Assembly (NCBI RefSeq): GCF_014643915.1
Contig: NZ_BMKE01000021.1
Location: 1 to 44,985, forward strand
Reading direction: 5' to 3'
Source: Oceanisphaera marina
GTDB lineage: Bacteria > Pseudomonadota > Gammaproteobacteria > Enterobacterales > Aeromonadaceae
Length of the DNA: 44,985 nt
In this document: piece by piece, positions 6,961 through 15,559 of the stretch
How the letters are laid out: each line of letters starts with the position of its first letter
Position numbering within the stretch: position 1 is the stretch's first letter
Notes under the pieces: generated by a model
Told to the model about the DNA's origin: nothing
Databases searched by the model: none
The model's input: the letters and a program-made list of their open reading frames with translations, nothing else
Position numbers and translations under genes: made by a program

Positions 6961-8199
6961 ATGCTGGGCCAGTTTTCTCCGGCCATTCGCCAATATCTGG
7001 TGGTCACCGGCAACTACTGGGCTTTCACGCTTACCGACGGTGCCTTGCGCATGCTGGTGGTACTGCATTTTCATGGCCTGGGTTATTCTCCACTGGAGAT
7101 TGCACTGCTGTTTCTGTTTTACGAAATCTTCGGTGTGATCACCAATCTGGTGGGAGGCTGGCTAGGCGCTCACCTGGGGCTCAATCGCACCATGAACATT
7201 GGCCTGGCATTGCAGGTGGTGGCACTGACCATGCTGCTGGTGCCGCCTGTCTGGTTGAGCGTGCCCTGGGTGATGGCGGCCCAGGCCTTGTCGGGCATCG
7301 CCAAGGATCTCAACAAGATGAGCGCCAAAAGCTCCATCAAGCTACTGGTGCCCGGAGATGCCCAGGGCAAGCTGTATCAGTGGGTCGCCATTCTTACCGG
7401 CTCCAAGAACGCACTCAAGGGCGTCGGCTTCTTTCTGGGCGGCGTGTTGCTCATGGGGTTGGGTTTCAGCGGTGCCGTGGCGGCAATGGCGGTGGCGCTC
7501 ACCCTGGTGTGGCTGCTGAGTCTGGTCTTGCTTCGGCAGGATCTTGGCAAGGCAAAAAACAAGCCCAGATTTCGCGATATCTTCTCCAAAAGCCGGGCGG
7601 TCAATATTCTCTCGGCGGCCAGAATGTTCCTGTTTGGTGCCCGTGATGTGTGGTTTGTGGTGGCGCTGCCGGTATTTTTGTCTCAGACCCTGGGCTGGAA
7701 TCACAGCCAGACCGGCGGCTTTCTGGCCTTATGGGTAATCGGCTACGGCCTGGTGCAAACCCTGGCACCGCGCATTACCGGCAAGGCTTCGGGCAAGGTG
7801 CCCGATGGTCGGGTGGCGACCCTCTGGGCATTGGCGTTAACCCTGCTGCCCGGGCTGATTGCATTGGCGCTGATGCTGGAGCAGGATCCGGCTATCATGC
7901 TGATTGGTGGCTTGCTGCTGTTCGGGGCCGTGTTTGCGGTCAACTCGTCATTGCACAGTTACCTGATCATTCGCTATGCCAAGCGTGATGGCGTATCCAT
8001 GGATGTGGGCTTCTATTATATGTCCAATGCCATGGGCCGCCTGTTGGGCACCCTGTTATCGGGTTGGATATTCCAGTGGGCAGGCCAGGGCAGCGCAGGT
8101 CTGCAAGCCTGCTTATGGGTGTCGCTGGCGTTTTTACTGCTGGCAACACTGGTGTCCGTCAAGCTGCCACGATCGGAACAAGCAGCCAGATCCCAATAG
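6961..8199 (+). CDS. arsJ: ArsJ, organoarsenical efflux MFS transporter
   Basis: A 412-residue major facilitator protein with about twelve hydrophobic segments and no signal peptide. The N-terminus SPAIRQYLVVTGNYWAFT and the segment SGIAKDLNKMSAKSSIK (about residues 110-126) are characteristic of ArsJ. It exports 1-arseno-3-phosphoglycerate, which then decays to arsenate outside, so the pair GAPDH-ArsJ works as an arsenate efflux route without reduction. The ATG at 6961 abuts the GAPDH stop, so the two are translated together; the binding site (AGGACGAG) lies in the end of the GAPDH gene. Last gene of the operon. Confidence 0.93.
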   Translation: MLGQFSPAIRQYLVVTGNYWAFTLTDGALRMLVVLHFHGLGYSPLEIALLFLFYEIFGVITNLVGGWLGAHLGLNRTMNIGLALQVVALTMLLVPPVWLSVPWVMAAQALSGIAKDLNKMSAKSSIKLLVPGDAQGKLYQWVAILTGSKNALKGVGFFLGGVLLMGLGFSGAVAAMAVALTLVWLLSLVLLRQDLGKAKNKPRFRDIFSKSRAVNILSAARMFLFGARDVWFVVALPVFLSQTLGWNHSQTGGFLALWVIGYGLVQTLAPRITGKASGKVPDGRVATLWALALTLLPGLIALALMLEQDPAIMLIGGLLLFGAVFAVNSSLHSYLIIRYAKRDGVSMDVGFYYMSNAMGRLLGTLLSGWIFQWAGQGSAGLQACLWVSLAFLLLATLVSVKLPRSEQAARSQ

Positions 8200-8227
8200 C
8201 GCAAAAAATACGCTTCAACGTCCGCCA

Positions 8228-8265
8228 GCTTTCTTCTTGTGTCTGTCATGTCACAAGAAGAAAGC
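8228..8265 (+). terminator. perfect 14-bp inverted repeat after arsJ
   Basis: GCTTTCTTCTTGTG (8228-8241) and its exact complement (8252-8265) are separated by 10 nt. It sits 28 bp past the arsJ stop and could end the arsenic transcript, although the bases after it are not a T-run. A remnant of a repeat is the alternative. Confidence 0.5.
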
Positions 8266-8318
8266 CTGGTTAAGCGCTCACCTTCGATTTTCACGTCATT
8301 TATGGTAATCTGCCGGCT

Positions 8319-8473
8319 CTTTGGGGAGTAGCCTGCTTTCGGTTTTTGAAAGCGTTCGTGTCAACATACTTGGCCATATGCCATGGTGCGAACACCGCTC
8401 GGTTGGCGAGACCATCGATATATCCATGCTGAAGGTCAGGCGTGTGGATATGTCGTGGACTCGAAGCCTGACC
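8319..8473 (+). ncRNA. yybP-ykoY manganese riboswitch upstream of mntP
   Basis: GGGGAGTAGCC (8323-8333), CAACATACTTGGCCATATGCC (8362-8382 region) and GGCGAGACC (8405-8413) are the conserved parts of the Mn2+-sensing yybP-ykoY aptamer, known from the mntP leader of enterics. After the aptamer two mutually exclusive hairpins are possible: ATATCCA (8420-8426) with TGGATAT (8445-8451), and GGTCAGGC (8434-8441) with GCCTGACC (8466-8473). The second ends a few bases before the ribosome binding region of mntP. The inferred action is that bound Mn2+ favours the structure that frees translation of the exporter. Confidence 0.88.
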
Positions 8474-8485
8474 AGAGAACTAGCA

Positions 8486-9043
8486 ATGAACCCTGTCGCC
8501 CTGCTGTTACTTTCATTTTCCATGTCTGCCGATGCTTTCTCGGTGGCCATAGGCAAAGGAGCCAGCCTCAAAAATCCCCGTTTTTCCGAAGCACTGAGAA
8601 TGGGCCTTATCTTTGGAATCATAGAGGGCATTACGCCCATCATAGGGTGGTTGATTGGTAATTCGGCCGCATCTTATGTAGAAGCATGGGATCACTGGAT
8701 AGCCTTTACTCTGTTGGTCGCCCTCGGCATGCACATGCTCTATGAAGGCCTGAAACCCGACGACGACAAGACCGATTCGGCGCCCAGACACTCCTTTTTC
8801 AAGACAGCCCTGACCGCATTTGGCACCAGTATAGATGCGATGGCGGTCGGCATCAGTCTCGCGTTTATAGAGGTCAATATCTTGCTGGCAGCGGGGTTGA
8901 TTGGCCTGGCTACCACCATAATGGTGACGCTGGGTATTATGCTGGGAAAAGTGGTGGGTTCTCTATTCGGCCACAAGGCCGAGATAATGGGCGGTCTGAC
9001 GCTGATTGCCATTGGTGCCTGGATTTTGTTCAACCACCTTTGA
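8486..9043 (+). CDS. mntP: manganese efflux pump MntP
   Basis: A 185-residue inner-membrane protein with six hydrophobic segments in two related halves. The Asp-bearing repeats SADAFSVAIGKG (about residues 13-24) and TSIDAMAVGISLAF (about 114-127) are the metal-path motifs of the MntP (YebN, formerly DUF204) family. It exports Mn2+ to prevent toxicity. The start at 8486 gives the standard N-terminus MNPVALLLLSFSMS and lies 13 nt past the riboswitch hairpin; longer in-frame starts fall inside the aptamer and are rejected. It is monocistronic. Confidence 0.95.
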   Translation: MNPVALLLLSFSMSADAFSVAIGKGASLKNPRFSEALRMGLIFGIIEGITPIIGWLIGNSAASYVEAWDHWIAFTLLVALGMHMLYEGLKPDDDKTDSAPRHSFFKTALTAFGTSIDAMAVGISLAFIEVNILLAAGLIGLATTIMVTLGIMLGKVVGSLFGHKAEIMGGLTLIAIGAWILFNHL

Positions 9044-9052
9044 TGCTGATGA

Positions 9053-9086
9053 CAATGCATCACTTTGCAGGCAGTGTGATGCATTG
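9053..9086. terminator. 11-bp inverted repeat between convergent genes
   Basis: CAATGCATCAC (9053-9063) and GTGATGCATTG (9076-9086) pair perfectly with a 12-nt loop. It lies just after mntP and about 70 bp after the end of the convergent cyclic-di-GMP gene. No T-run, so a terminator role is only likely from position. Confidence 0.45.
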
Positions 9087-9155
9087 CCACAAGATAGTGG
9101 GTACACATAAATCTACCTCCCCGAGCCGATAACAAATCAGAGGAGGCAGATATGA

Positions 9156-11237
9156 TTAAAAAGCGGGAACCAAATCCGGAGCCCGTTCTGGCTGTTCCGT
9201 GATGGTAGAGACCATATCGGCAGGCCCGGGTCGGCCCAACAAGTACCCCTGTAGGGTGTCACAGCCCAACCGGGTCAATAGCTCTTGTTGCTCTGGCGTT
9301 TCTACGCCTTCTGCCACAATTTTCATGCCCAGTGTTTTACCCAGCGCAATAATCGCCTGAATAATGGCCTCATCATCGTTACCCTGCGCCAACTCGGTAA
9401 TGAAGCCACGATCTATTTTCAGCTCATTGGCCGGCAAGTGCTTCAGGTAAAGCAAGCTGGAGTAACCGGTACCAAAGTCGTCAATGGAAATGGAGACCCC
9501 CAACGCTGCCAGCTTGTTCAGCACCTTGAGGCTAGCTTCGGCATCACGCATGGCGGTAGACTCGGTGATTTCCAACACCAGATGGGCGGGCGACAACTCA
9601 TGCTCTTCCAGCGCCTCTCTAACCACATCCACCAGGCTGATGTGCTCCAACTGCACGGCAGATAAATTCACCGCCATACTCCAGTCACTATGTCCCTGAT
9701 CGAACCAGACTTTCATCTGCCGGCAAGCCTCATTGATAACCCAGTTGCCAATCGGAACTATCAGCCCCGAGCTTTCGGCCAGCGGCAAAAAACGGTCCGG
9801 AGTAAGAAAGCCGTGTTCCGGGCTTTGCCAACGGATCAAGGCTTCTATTCCCGTGAGGGGCCCAGCCGGAGCCACCAGCTTGGGCTGGTAATACAGCACC
9901 AGTTCGTTGTTATGAATCGCCTTACGTAGATCTTGCTGCAACTGCATCTGCTGGTGTACATCGGCATTCATAGCATGCTCAAAAAAGCGATAACCGTTGC
10001 GCCCCTGTTTTTTAGCGTGATACATGGCAGCATCGGCGTTCACCATCAGCTCATGTTCGGTTTTGCCATCATGAGGGTAAATGGCAATGCCGATGCTGGC
10101 TGATATATGCAATGAAATATTCGAAATATGAAAGGGTTGCGCTATGACGTCAATCAATCGCTGTGCCAGTAAGGCCGAATTTTCAGGGGAGTCCGGCTCC
10201 ATCAACAGCACAAATTCGTCACCACCCAGCCTTGCTGCCGTGTCTTGTTCTCGCGAGATTTTCTGCAGACACCGAGCGACTTCTTTCAACAGCAAATCGC
10301 CAATATGATGGCCGTACATATCGTTAACAGCCTTGAATCCGTCCAGATCCATAAAGAGCACCGCAAACTCGCCTTGCTTGCGTTCTGCCCTGTGTATGGA
10401 TTGTTCCAGACGATCGCCCAATAACATGCGATTTGGCAAACGGGTTAAATTGTCATGCAGCGCCAGCTCAAGCAACTCGTTATTGGCTTTATCGAGCGAG
10501 TTGGCCAACCGGTCGGTACGAACATCGAGCATAGAAATAATCAGCGCAATGGCAAACACCGCCAGGCTCACAATAATCACCAATATCGCCAACCACTTGG
10601 TATCGATGCCACTGTTGGCCGCACTGCAAAAACTGTTCAATGGAAATTTAGAGGCGGCCATTCCCGTATAATGCATCCCCACGATGGCGCAGCCCATCAC
10701 CAAGGCCGCGCCCATGCGTGTGAAGGGAGTGCGTGTGGAGTCTTTACGCAGACGAAAGGCCAGCCACAAGGCCGCTATAGACGCCAGAATGGCAATCACG
10801 ATAGACAGCACAAATACCCAGGGTACATAAATGATCCGCGGAGTCATCAGCATGGCTTCCATGCCGGTATAGTGCATGCTGGCAATCCCAAGCCCCATCA
10901 GCCCCCCTCCCGACACCAGTCGGCTCCAGGGCAGGGTTTCCTGACAGACCAAATACAAAGCCAACGCAGAGGACACTATGGCAATGAGTAATGAAACCAG
11001 AGTAAGGGGGACGTCATAGCCCAATGAGATGGGAAGGCGAAAGGCGAGCATGCCGATAAAATGCATCGACCAGATACCAAACCCCATAGCAAAAGAGCCG
11101 CCAATCAACCACAACAAGGCAGATCTACCCGAGGTACTGGATACCCGGCTGGCCATGTTAAGGGCCGTATAAGAGGCCAGAATGGCAACGATTACGGAAC
11201 AGATAACGAGAATCTGGTTGTAGCTGCTTGATAACAT
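9156..11237 (-). CDS. MHYT-GGDEF-EAL membrane cyclic-di-GMP protein
   Basis: A 693-residue inner-membrane signalling protein. Residues 1-240 form a seven-helix MHYT sensor with the three repeats MHFIGM (58-63), MHYTGM (121-126) and MHYTGM (188-193), thought to bind copper and sense a diatomic gas or redox ligand. A diguanylate cyclase domain follows (about 255-420) with an intact GGDEF at 338-342 and an inhibitory-site REQD at 329-332. The phosphodiesterase domain (about 435-680) has EAL at 465-467, NLS, EITES, DDFGTG, KIDR, AEGVE and QGY. All catalytic residues I can check are present in both domains, so it could make or break c-di-GMP. Related to MucR and YkoW. Monocistronic; AACAGG precedes the start. 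Confidence 0.95.
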   Translation of the reverse strand: MLSSSYNQILVICSVIVAILASYTALNMASRVSSTSGRSALLWLIGGSFAMGFGIWSMHFIGMLAFRLPISLGYDVPLTLVSLLIAIVSSALALYLVCQETLPWSRLVSGGGLMGLGIASMHYTGMEAMLMTPRIIYVPWVFVLSIVIAILASIAALWLAFRLRKDSTRTPFTRMGAALVMGCAIVGMHYTGMAASKFPLNSFCSAANSGIDTKWLAILVIIVSLAVFAIALIISMLDVRTDRLANSLDKANNELLELALHDNLTRLPNRMLLGDRLEQSIHRAERKQGEFAVLFMDLDGFKAVNDMYGHHIGDLLLKEVARCLQKISREQDTAARLGGDEFVLLMEPDSPENSALLAQRLIDVIAQPFHISNISLHISASIGIAIYPHDGKTEHELMVNADAAMYHAKKQGRNGYRFFEHAMNADVHQQMQLQQDLRKAIHNNELVLYYQPKLVAPAGPLTGIEALIRWQSPEHGFLTPDRFLPLAESSGLIVPIGNWVINEACRQMKVWFDQGHSDWSMAVNLSAVQLEHISLVDVVREALEEHELSPAHLVLEITESTAMRDAEASLKVLNKLAALGVSISIDDFGTGYSSLLYLKHLPANELKIDRGFITELAQGNDDEAIIQAIIALGKTLGMKIVAEGVETPEQQELLTRLGCDTLQGYLLGRPGPADMVSTITEQPERAPDLVPAF

Positions 11238-11861
11238 TGAAAACCTGTTGTGTGTAATGTCATTAAAGGTGCATGGCTATCCTGCCTTGCGCTTGATTTA
11301 AACACCGATCCGGGTGCCCGTATTCTAACGGCAACGAGTTAAGTTGGCTGTAAAAATACGCGATTGACGACAAAAACACTTCGATTATCCGTGAAGCTGC
11401 CCGACCGGAATATAGCCTGACAAGACGATATGATTAAACAAAATCGTCAGATAAGAATTAGACATGACCGTCAGACAATCCAGCTTCACTGTCTACCCCA
11501 GCACTCTGACTCTTGCTGCGATTAATAGAAGCCAGCAGCGGCTAATGCATAAGTGATATTATTATCGTTCTTGCACATGAAACCGCTCGTAAATAGCAGC
11601 AAGACCAACTGTAGCACGGTCACTATTCCGCACACCATTCCTTATATCGGTGTGATTTAGTTCAAGTAAATGTTGCTACCACTTAAAAATCCGACTTAAA
11701 CACCCTCATATCCGAAGTAGACAATGAGCTTGCCGAACCACGCAAGCGCAGGCAGAGTAAGTGTTTATTTTCATTTCAGCTAATCCAGATTTTAACTGAT
11801 TCTGGGCTTATCATTATCTATGGCGATATCTATGAATAAATCCGGTCAGGTGCATGACTCG
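11238..11861. other. intergenic, nothing recognised
   Basis: About 620 bp between divergent genes. It is A/T-richer than its neighbours and must hold both promoters. I find no strong hairpin, repeat or open frame in it beyond the possible N-terminal extension of the reductase gene (in-frame ATGs at 11820 and 11832). Confidence 0.4.
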
Positions 11862-12692
11862 ATGGTAAAAAGCGTGCTGATCACCGGCTGTTCGTCGGGT
11901 ATTGGCCAGTGTGCCGCACATTTTTTGCAACAACAGGGTTTTCAGGTGATTGCCTCGGCAAGACGGCAAGCGGACGTAGATACCTTGCAGCAAGCCGGTT
12001 TTACGGCGGTATTACTGGATCTGGCCGATGAAGCCAGCATTGACGCAGCGGTAGCCCAAACACTGCAGCTTACCGGCGGCAAGCTGTATGGATTATTCAA
12101 TAACGCAGCTTACGGCCAGCCCGGCGCGCTGGAAGACTTGCCAACCCAGGCATTGCGTGAACAGTTTGAAAGCAATCTATTTGGTCTGCATCATCTTACC
12201 CGGTTAATTCTGCCCACCATGCTGGCAGCCAAAGAAGGCCGCATCGTGCAAAACAGCTCTATTCTCGGACTGGTCGCCCTGCCCTTTCGTGGCGCCTATA
12301 ACGCGTCAAAATTCGCATTGGAAGGCTACACCGACACCCTGCGTTTAGAGCTGCATGGCACCGGTGTTGCGGTCAGCCTGATAGAGCCAGGCCCTATTGA
12401 AACTCGCTTTAGAGCCAATTCAAAAACCGCCTTCTTGCGCCATATTGATGCCAATGCCAGCCGCCACCAGGCCGGTTATCAGCAAACACTGGAGCGACTG
12501 CAACGGCCGGGGCCCAGCTCGCGCTATAGCCTGGAACCGGAAGCCTGCATGGCCCCCTTGTTACATGCACTCACCAGCCCCAAACCGAAAATACGCTACC
12601 CCGTTACCCGGCCCACCGTGATGATGAGCTGGTTGCGCCGCCTGCTGAGCGCACGGGCATTGGACAAACTGTTATTAAAGGCAGGAGGCTGA
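11862..12692 (+). CDS. short-chain dehydrogenase, YbbO-like NADP-dependent aldehyde reductase
   Basis: A 276-residue classical SDR. TGCSSGIG (8-15) is the dinucleotide loop, NNAA is at 80-83, and the catalytic set is S133, Y146 and K150 (YNASK). VSLIEPGPIETRF and the C-terminal RYPVTRPT..LRRLL match E. coli YbbO (NADP-dependent aldehyde reductase) along the whole length. It reduces aldehydes or ketones in the cytoplasm. I choose the ATG at 11862, which gives MVKSVLITGC; ATGs at 11832 and 11820 would add 10 or 14 residues, and YbbO itself has such an extension, so the start is open. It is followed after 5 bp by the TraB/GumN gene. Confidence 0.85.
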   Translation: MVKSVLITGCSSGIGQCAAHFLQQQGFQVIASARRQADVDTLQQAGFTAVLLDLADEASIDAAVAQTLQLTGGKLYGLFNNAAYGQPGALEDLPTQALREQFESNLFGLHHLTRLILPTMLAAKEGRIVQNSSILGLVALPFRGAYNASKFALEGYTDTLRLELHGTGVAVSLIEPGPIETRFRANSKTAFLRHIDANASRHQAGYQQTLERLQRPGPSSRYSLEPEACMAPLLHALTSPKPKIRYPVTRPTVMMSWLRRLLSARALDKLLLKAGG

Positions 12693-12697
12693 CCCCC

Positions 12698-13552
12698 GTG
12701 TTCAAACTCTTTTCTTTGTTGTTGCTATGGTGCAGCAGCACTTACAGCTTGGCCGCTCCCGCCTTGTGGTCCGCTACCAAGGGCGAGCAGCAATTATGGC
12801 TGTTTGGCTCTGTTCACCTGGCAGATGCGCGGCTTGGCGCCCTGCCCGAGCCCTTGTTGCAGCGTTTGGCAGCAAGTGAGCGGCTTTATCTGGAAATAGA
12901 CCCCGACACCCTCAGCCCGGCGATGCTGGCTCCTTATTTGACGCTGGCAGATAACGAGACCTGGCAAGCCCGATTAGGGAAGCCACTCGCCACCGAACTG
13001 GAACAGCATATTGATACGCTGGGGCTGACACAGTTAAAACAACTGCCCCCCTGGTTTGCCGCCATGCAACTCAGCCAGATCAATGCCCAGCGTCTGGGAT
13101 TTTCCAGTCACCAGGGAGTGGATATGCAACTGCTGCGCCTGGCAAAACAGCAACAGGTTCCCGTGGTAGGGCTCGAGTCACCCACGCTGGTATTTGAGCT
13201 GCTGGCCTCGCTGCCCGGGCGCCAGCTGGAACAGGACTTTGTGCGCCATACCCTTGCCGAGCAAGAGCATCTGGCCCAGCAACTAGACCGGCTGTTAACC
13301 ACCTGGCAAAGCGGCGACGAACAGGCCCTGCTGGCGTTATTACACGATGAACAATCCCCCGTGCTGAGTGCTTTTATCGAGCAGGAACTCTTGCTGGCAC
13401 GCAATCAACACTGGCTGGCCACACTGAAGCAGCAAGCGCCGCAAAAAGCATTGCTGGTGGTGGGGGCGCTGCACTTATACGGTGAACACGGCCTGCTGCA
13501 ACTATTGCAACAAGCCGGCTACCAAATCAAAAAAGTGAAGGGTCATGGGTGA
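12698..13552 (+). CDS. TraB/GumN family protein, exported
   Basis: 284 residues with a Sec signal peptide (hydrophobic about residues 3-18, cleavage near SLA-AP). The two conserved GxxH-type motifs of the TraB/PrgY/GumN family are FGSVHLAD (about 35-42) and VGALHLYGEHGL (about 260-271); E. coli YbaP is the nearest named relative. The family is suspected to be metal-dependent peptidases; its role in the periplasm is unsettled. GTG start fixed by GCAGGAGG 9 nt upstream. Five bp after the reductase stop, so co-transcribed. The 3' end merges into a GTGAAG-rich repeat: the stop TGA lies in GGGTGAAGAG. Confidence 0.85.
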   Translation: MFKLFSLLLLWCSSTYSLAAPALWSATKGEQQLWLFGSVHLADARLGALPEPLLQRLAASERLYLEIDPDTLSPAMLAPYLTLADNETWQARLGKPLATELEQHIDTLGLTQLKQLPPWFAAMQLSQINAQRLGFSSHQGVDMQLLRLAKQQQVPVVGLESPTLVFELLASLPGRQLEQDFVRHTLAEQEHLAQQLDRLLTTWQSGDEQALLALLHDEQSPVLSAFIEQELLLARNQHWLATLKQQAPQKALLVVGALHLYGEHGLLQLLQQAGYQIKKVKGHG

Positions 13553-13683
13553 AGAGTAAAAGGGACAAGCTGAGTTATAAAATACCTGGCGGGATGCAGA
13601 GAGCTGTTTTCTCATCCTTCCCCCCTGTTCATGGGCTAAGCAAAGTGATTTAAAAGCCGACAAATGCGCTGAACGTCGCTTTA

Positions 13684-13724
13684 TTGATCGAGATCAGCAT
13701 TACATTGGGGCCAGTCGATAAGAT
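13684..13724 (+). promoter_or_regulatory. FNR-type site and -10 box before the DUF3149 gene
   Basis: TTGATCGAGATCAG (13684-13697) matches the FNR/Anr consensus TTGAT-N4-ATCAA at nine of ten positions. TAAGAT (13719-13724) is a good -10 box. The FNR dyad centre then lies about 41 bp before the expected transcription start, which is the class II activator position. Oxygen-dependent control of the downstream small gene is inferred. Confidence 0.6.
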
Positions 13725-13755
13725 ACCGTCATAGCGCACACGAAGGGAGACGACT

Positions 13756-13896
13756 ATGGCATTCTGGCTTGATTTAATGTTTGGTAGCGACGTTGGTTTA
13801 ATGGCGATGCTGACGATTATTTTTACAACGATTATCATCAGCTTTCTGGGTTGCTACTTTGTCTATAAGGTACGTACCGCCCAGCCAGAAAAATAA
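13756..13896 (+). CDS. DUF3149 small membrane protein
   Basis: A 46-residue protein that begins MAFWLDLMFGSDVGLMAM, has one hydrophobic span (about residues 14-37) and a short basic tail (YKVRTAQPEK). This is the pattern of the DUF3149 family, whose members are about 40-50 residues and of unknown role. GAAGGGAGA (13742-13750) is a strong ribosome binding site with good spacing. It is preceded by an FNR-like promoter, which suggests expression under low oxygen, perhaps as a small partner of a respiratory complex. It is monocistronic between the TraB/GumN gene and the carboxypeptidase gene. Confidence 0.75.
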   Translation: MAFWLDLMFGSDVGLMAMLTIIFTTIIISFLGCYFVYKVRTAQPEK

Positions 13897-14003
13897 TCCC
13901 AGTTTACAACGGCAGGCCCTCACCTCCTCCTCCCCGGGGCTTGTCGTTTCCTCTTGTTCAATAACTTGCTTATACTGCAGTCCCCTATTTTACGGAGCTG
14001 CCC

Positions 14004-15479
14004 ATGTCTTATTCTGCCTTAACCCATCACTTTGAACAGCTCCATCACTTGCAGCATTTAGGCGCGATTTGCGGTTGGGATCAGGCCACCATGATGCCGC
14101 CCGGTGGTAATCAGGCCCGAGCAGAAGCCATGAGTGCATTGGCCGTGTTAAGCCACCAACAATTGCAGGATCCAAAACTGGAAGACTGGTTTGCCGCCGC
14201 CCAGCAGGCATCATTAACGCCTGCGCAAAGCGTCAGCCTGAGTGAAATGCAACGCCAGTGGCGCGATGCCACCCTGTTGCCCAGTGATTTGGTGGGTGCG
14301 TTTTCGCTGGCCGGATCGCGCTGTGAACACGCCTGGCGCACCCTGCGCCCCGCCAACGACTGGGCCGGTTTTTTGCCGTTGTTTGAAGATGTATTGAACT
14401 TGTCGCGTCAGGTTGCGGCAGCGCGCGCCGATGCACTGGGGCTATCCCGTTACGACAGCTTGCTGGAACAATTCGAGCCAGGCATGCGCAGCGCCACGCT
14501 CGATAATGTATTTTCCGGCCTCAAACAGTGGTTACCCGACCTGATAAACCAGGTACAACACCAGCAAAACGGCGAGAGTGTCTTGCTGCCCCAGGGGCCT
14601 TTTGCCATCGAGCAGCAGCGCGCACTGGGGCTGGATGTGATGACGCTGCTGGGGTTTGATTTCAACCACGGGCGACTGGATGTCAGCGTGCACCCATTTT
14701 GCGGGGGTGTCAGCGAAGATGTGCGCCTGACCACCCGCTACGACGAACAGGACGTGGCACAGGCACTGATGGGCGTGATCCACGAAACCGGCCATGCCCG
14801 CTACGAACAGGGGCTACCGGCACAGTGGCGCAAACTGCCGGTTGGCCAGGCCCGATCCATGGGCGTGCATGAATCACAAAGCCTGTTCTTCGAGATGCAG
14901 CTGGCCCGGCACCCGGCCTTTATTATCCAGCTGGCCCCCTTGCTGGAACGCCACTTTGGTTCACAACCCGCGTTTGCGCCGGACAATCTGGCCAAGCTGT
15001 ATACCCGAGTGAAACCCGGTTTGATACGGGTCGATGCCGACGAAGTCACCTATCCCGCGCACATTATGCTGCGCTACGAAATTGAACGGGATCTCATTGA
15101 AGGCAAACTCGAGGCCAGAGACGTGCCCGAGCGTTGGGATCAACTGATGCAGCGCTATTTGGGCTTAAGCACTCAGGGCAACTATAAAGACGGCTGTATG
15201 CAAGACATTCACTGGACCGACGGCAGTTTTGGCTACTTTCCCAGTTATACCCTGGGCGCCATGTATGCCGCTCAGCAAGCCTCGGCCATGCAACAACAAC
15301 AAGGTTCACTGGATCAACTGATTGAGCAACGTCTGCCAAGCATATTCGACTGGCTGCAACAGAATATTTGGCAGCACGCCAGCCTGCATGACACCGACAC
15401 CCTCATTACTCAGGCCTGTGGTCAGCCATTGAATGCAGATGCCTTCAAACAGCACTTGCTGCAACGTTATCTGGGTTAA
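14004..15479 (+). CDS. M32 family metallo-carboxypeptidase
   Basis: 491 residues, the usual length for the thermostable carboxypeptidase 1 (Taq carboxypeptidase) family. The zinc site is HETGH at 260-264, with E290 (HESQSLFFE) as the third ligand region. Other family marks are GWDQATMMP near residue 25, DVRLTTRYDE at about 239-248, and a C-terminal SFGYFPSYTLGAMYAAQ. It removes C-terminal residues from peptides in the cytoplasm with broad specificity. No signal peptide. GGAG at 13994 sets the start. Monocistronic. Confidence 0.95.
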   Translation: MSYSALTHHFEQLHHLQHLGAICGWDQATMMPPGGNQARAEAMSALAVLSHQQLQDPKLEDWFAAAQQASLTPAQSVSLSEMQRQWRDATLLPSDLVGAFSLAGSRCEHAWRTLRPANDWAGFLPLFEDVLNLSRQVAAARADALGLSRYDSLLEQFEPGMRSATLDNVFSGLKQWLPDLINQVQHQQNGESVLLPQGPFAIEQQRALGLDVMTLLGFDFNHGRLDVSVHPFCGGVSEDVRLTTRYDEQDVAQALMGVIHETGHARYEQGLPAQWRKLPVGQARSMGVHESQSLFFEMQLARHPAFIIQLAPLLERHFGSQPAFAPDNLAKLYTRVKPGLIRVDADEVTYPAHIMLRYEIERDLIEGKLEARDVPERWDQLMQRYLGLSTQGNYKDGCMQDIHWTDGSFGYFPSYTLGAMYAAQQASAMQQQQGSLDQLIEQRLPSIFDWLQQNIWQHASLHDTDTLITQACGQPLNADAFKQHLLQRYLG

Positions 15480-15559
15480 CCGTTAACAGGATTCCGGTTA
15501 ATGCCGTCTATGCTTAATATGTGGATCTGGCAGACCAGTAATGGATGGAGAGTCTGACT

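Noticed and set aside
6906-7646. Plus-strand frame (246 codons) overlapping the GAPDH and arsJ genes
   Set aside because: It is out of frame with both intact genes, with Gly/Arg-rich composition typical of a shifted frame. No frameshift is needed.
13650-13838. Minus-strand 62-codon frame
   Set aside because: It is antisense to the DUF3149 gene and its promoter, which have a better binding site and family match.
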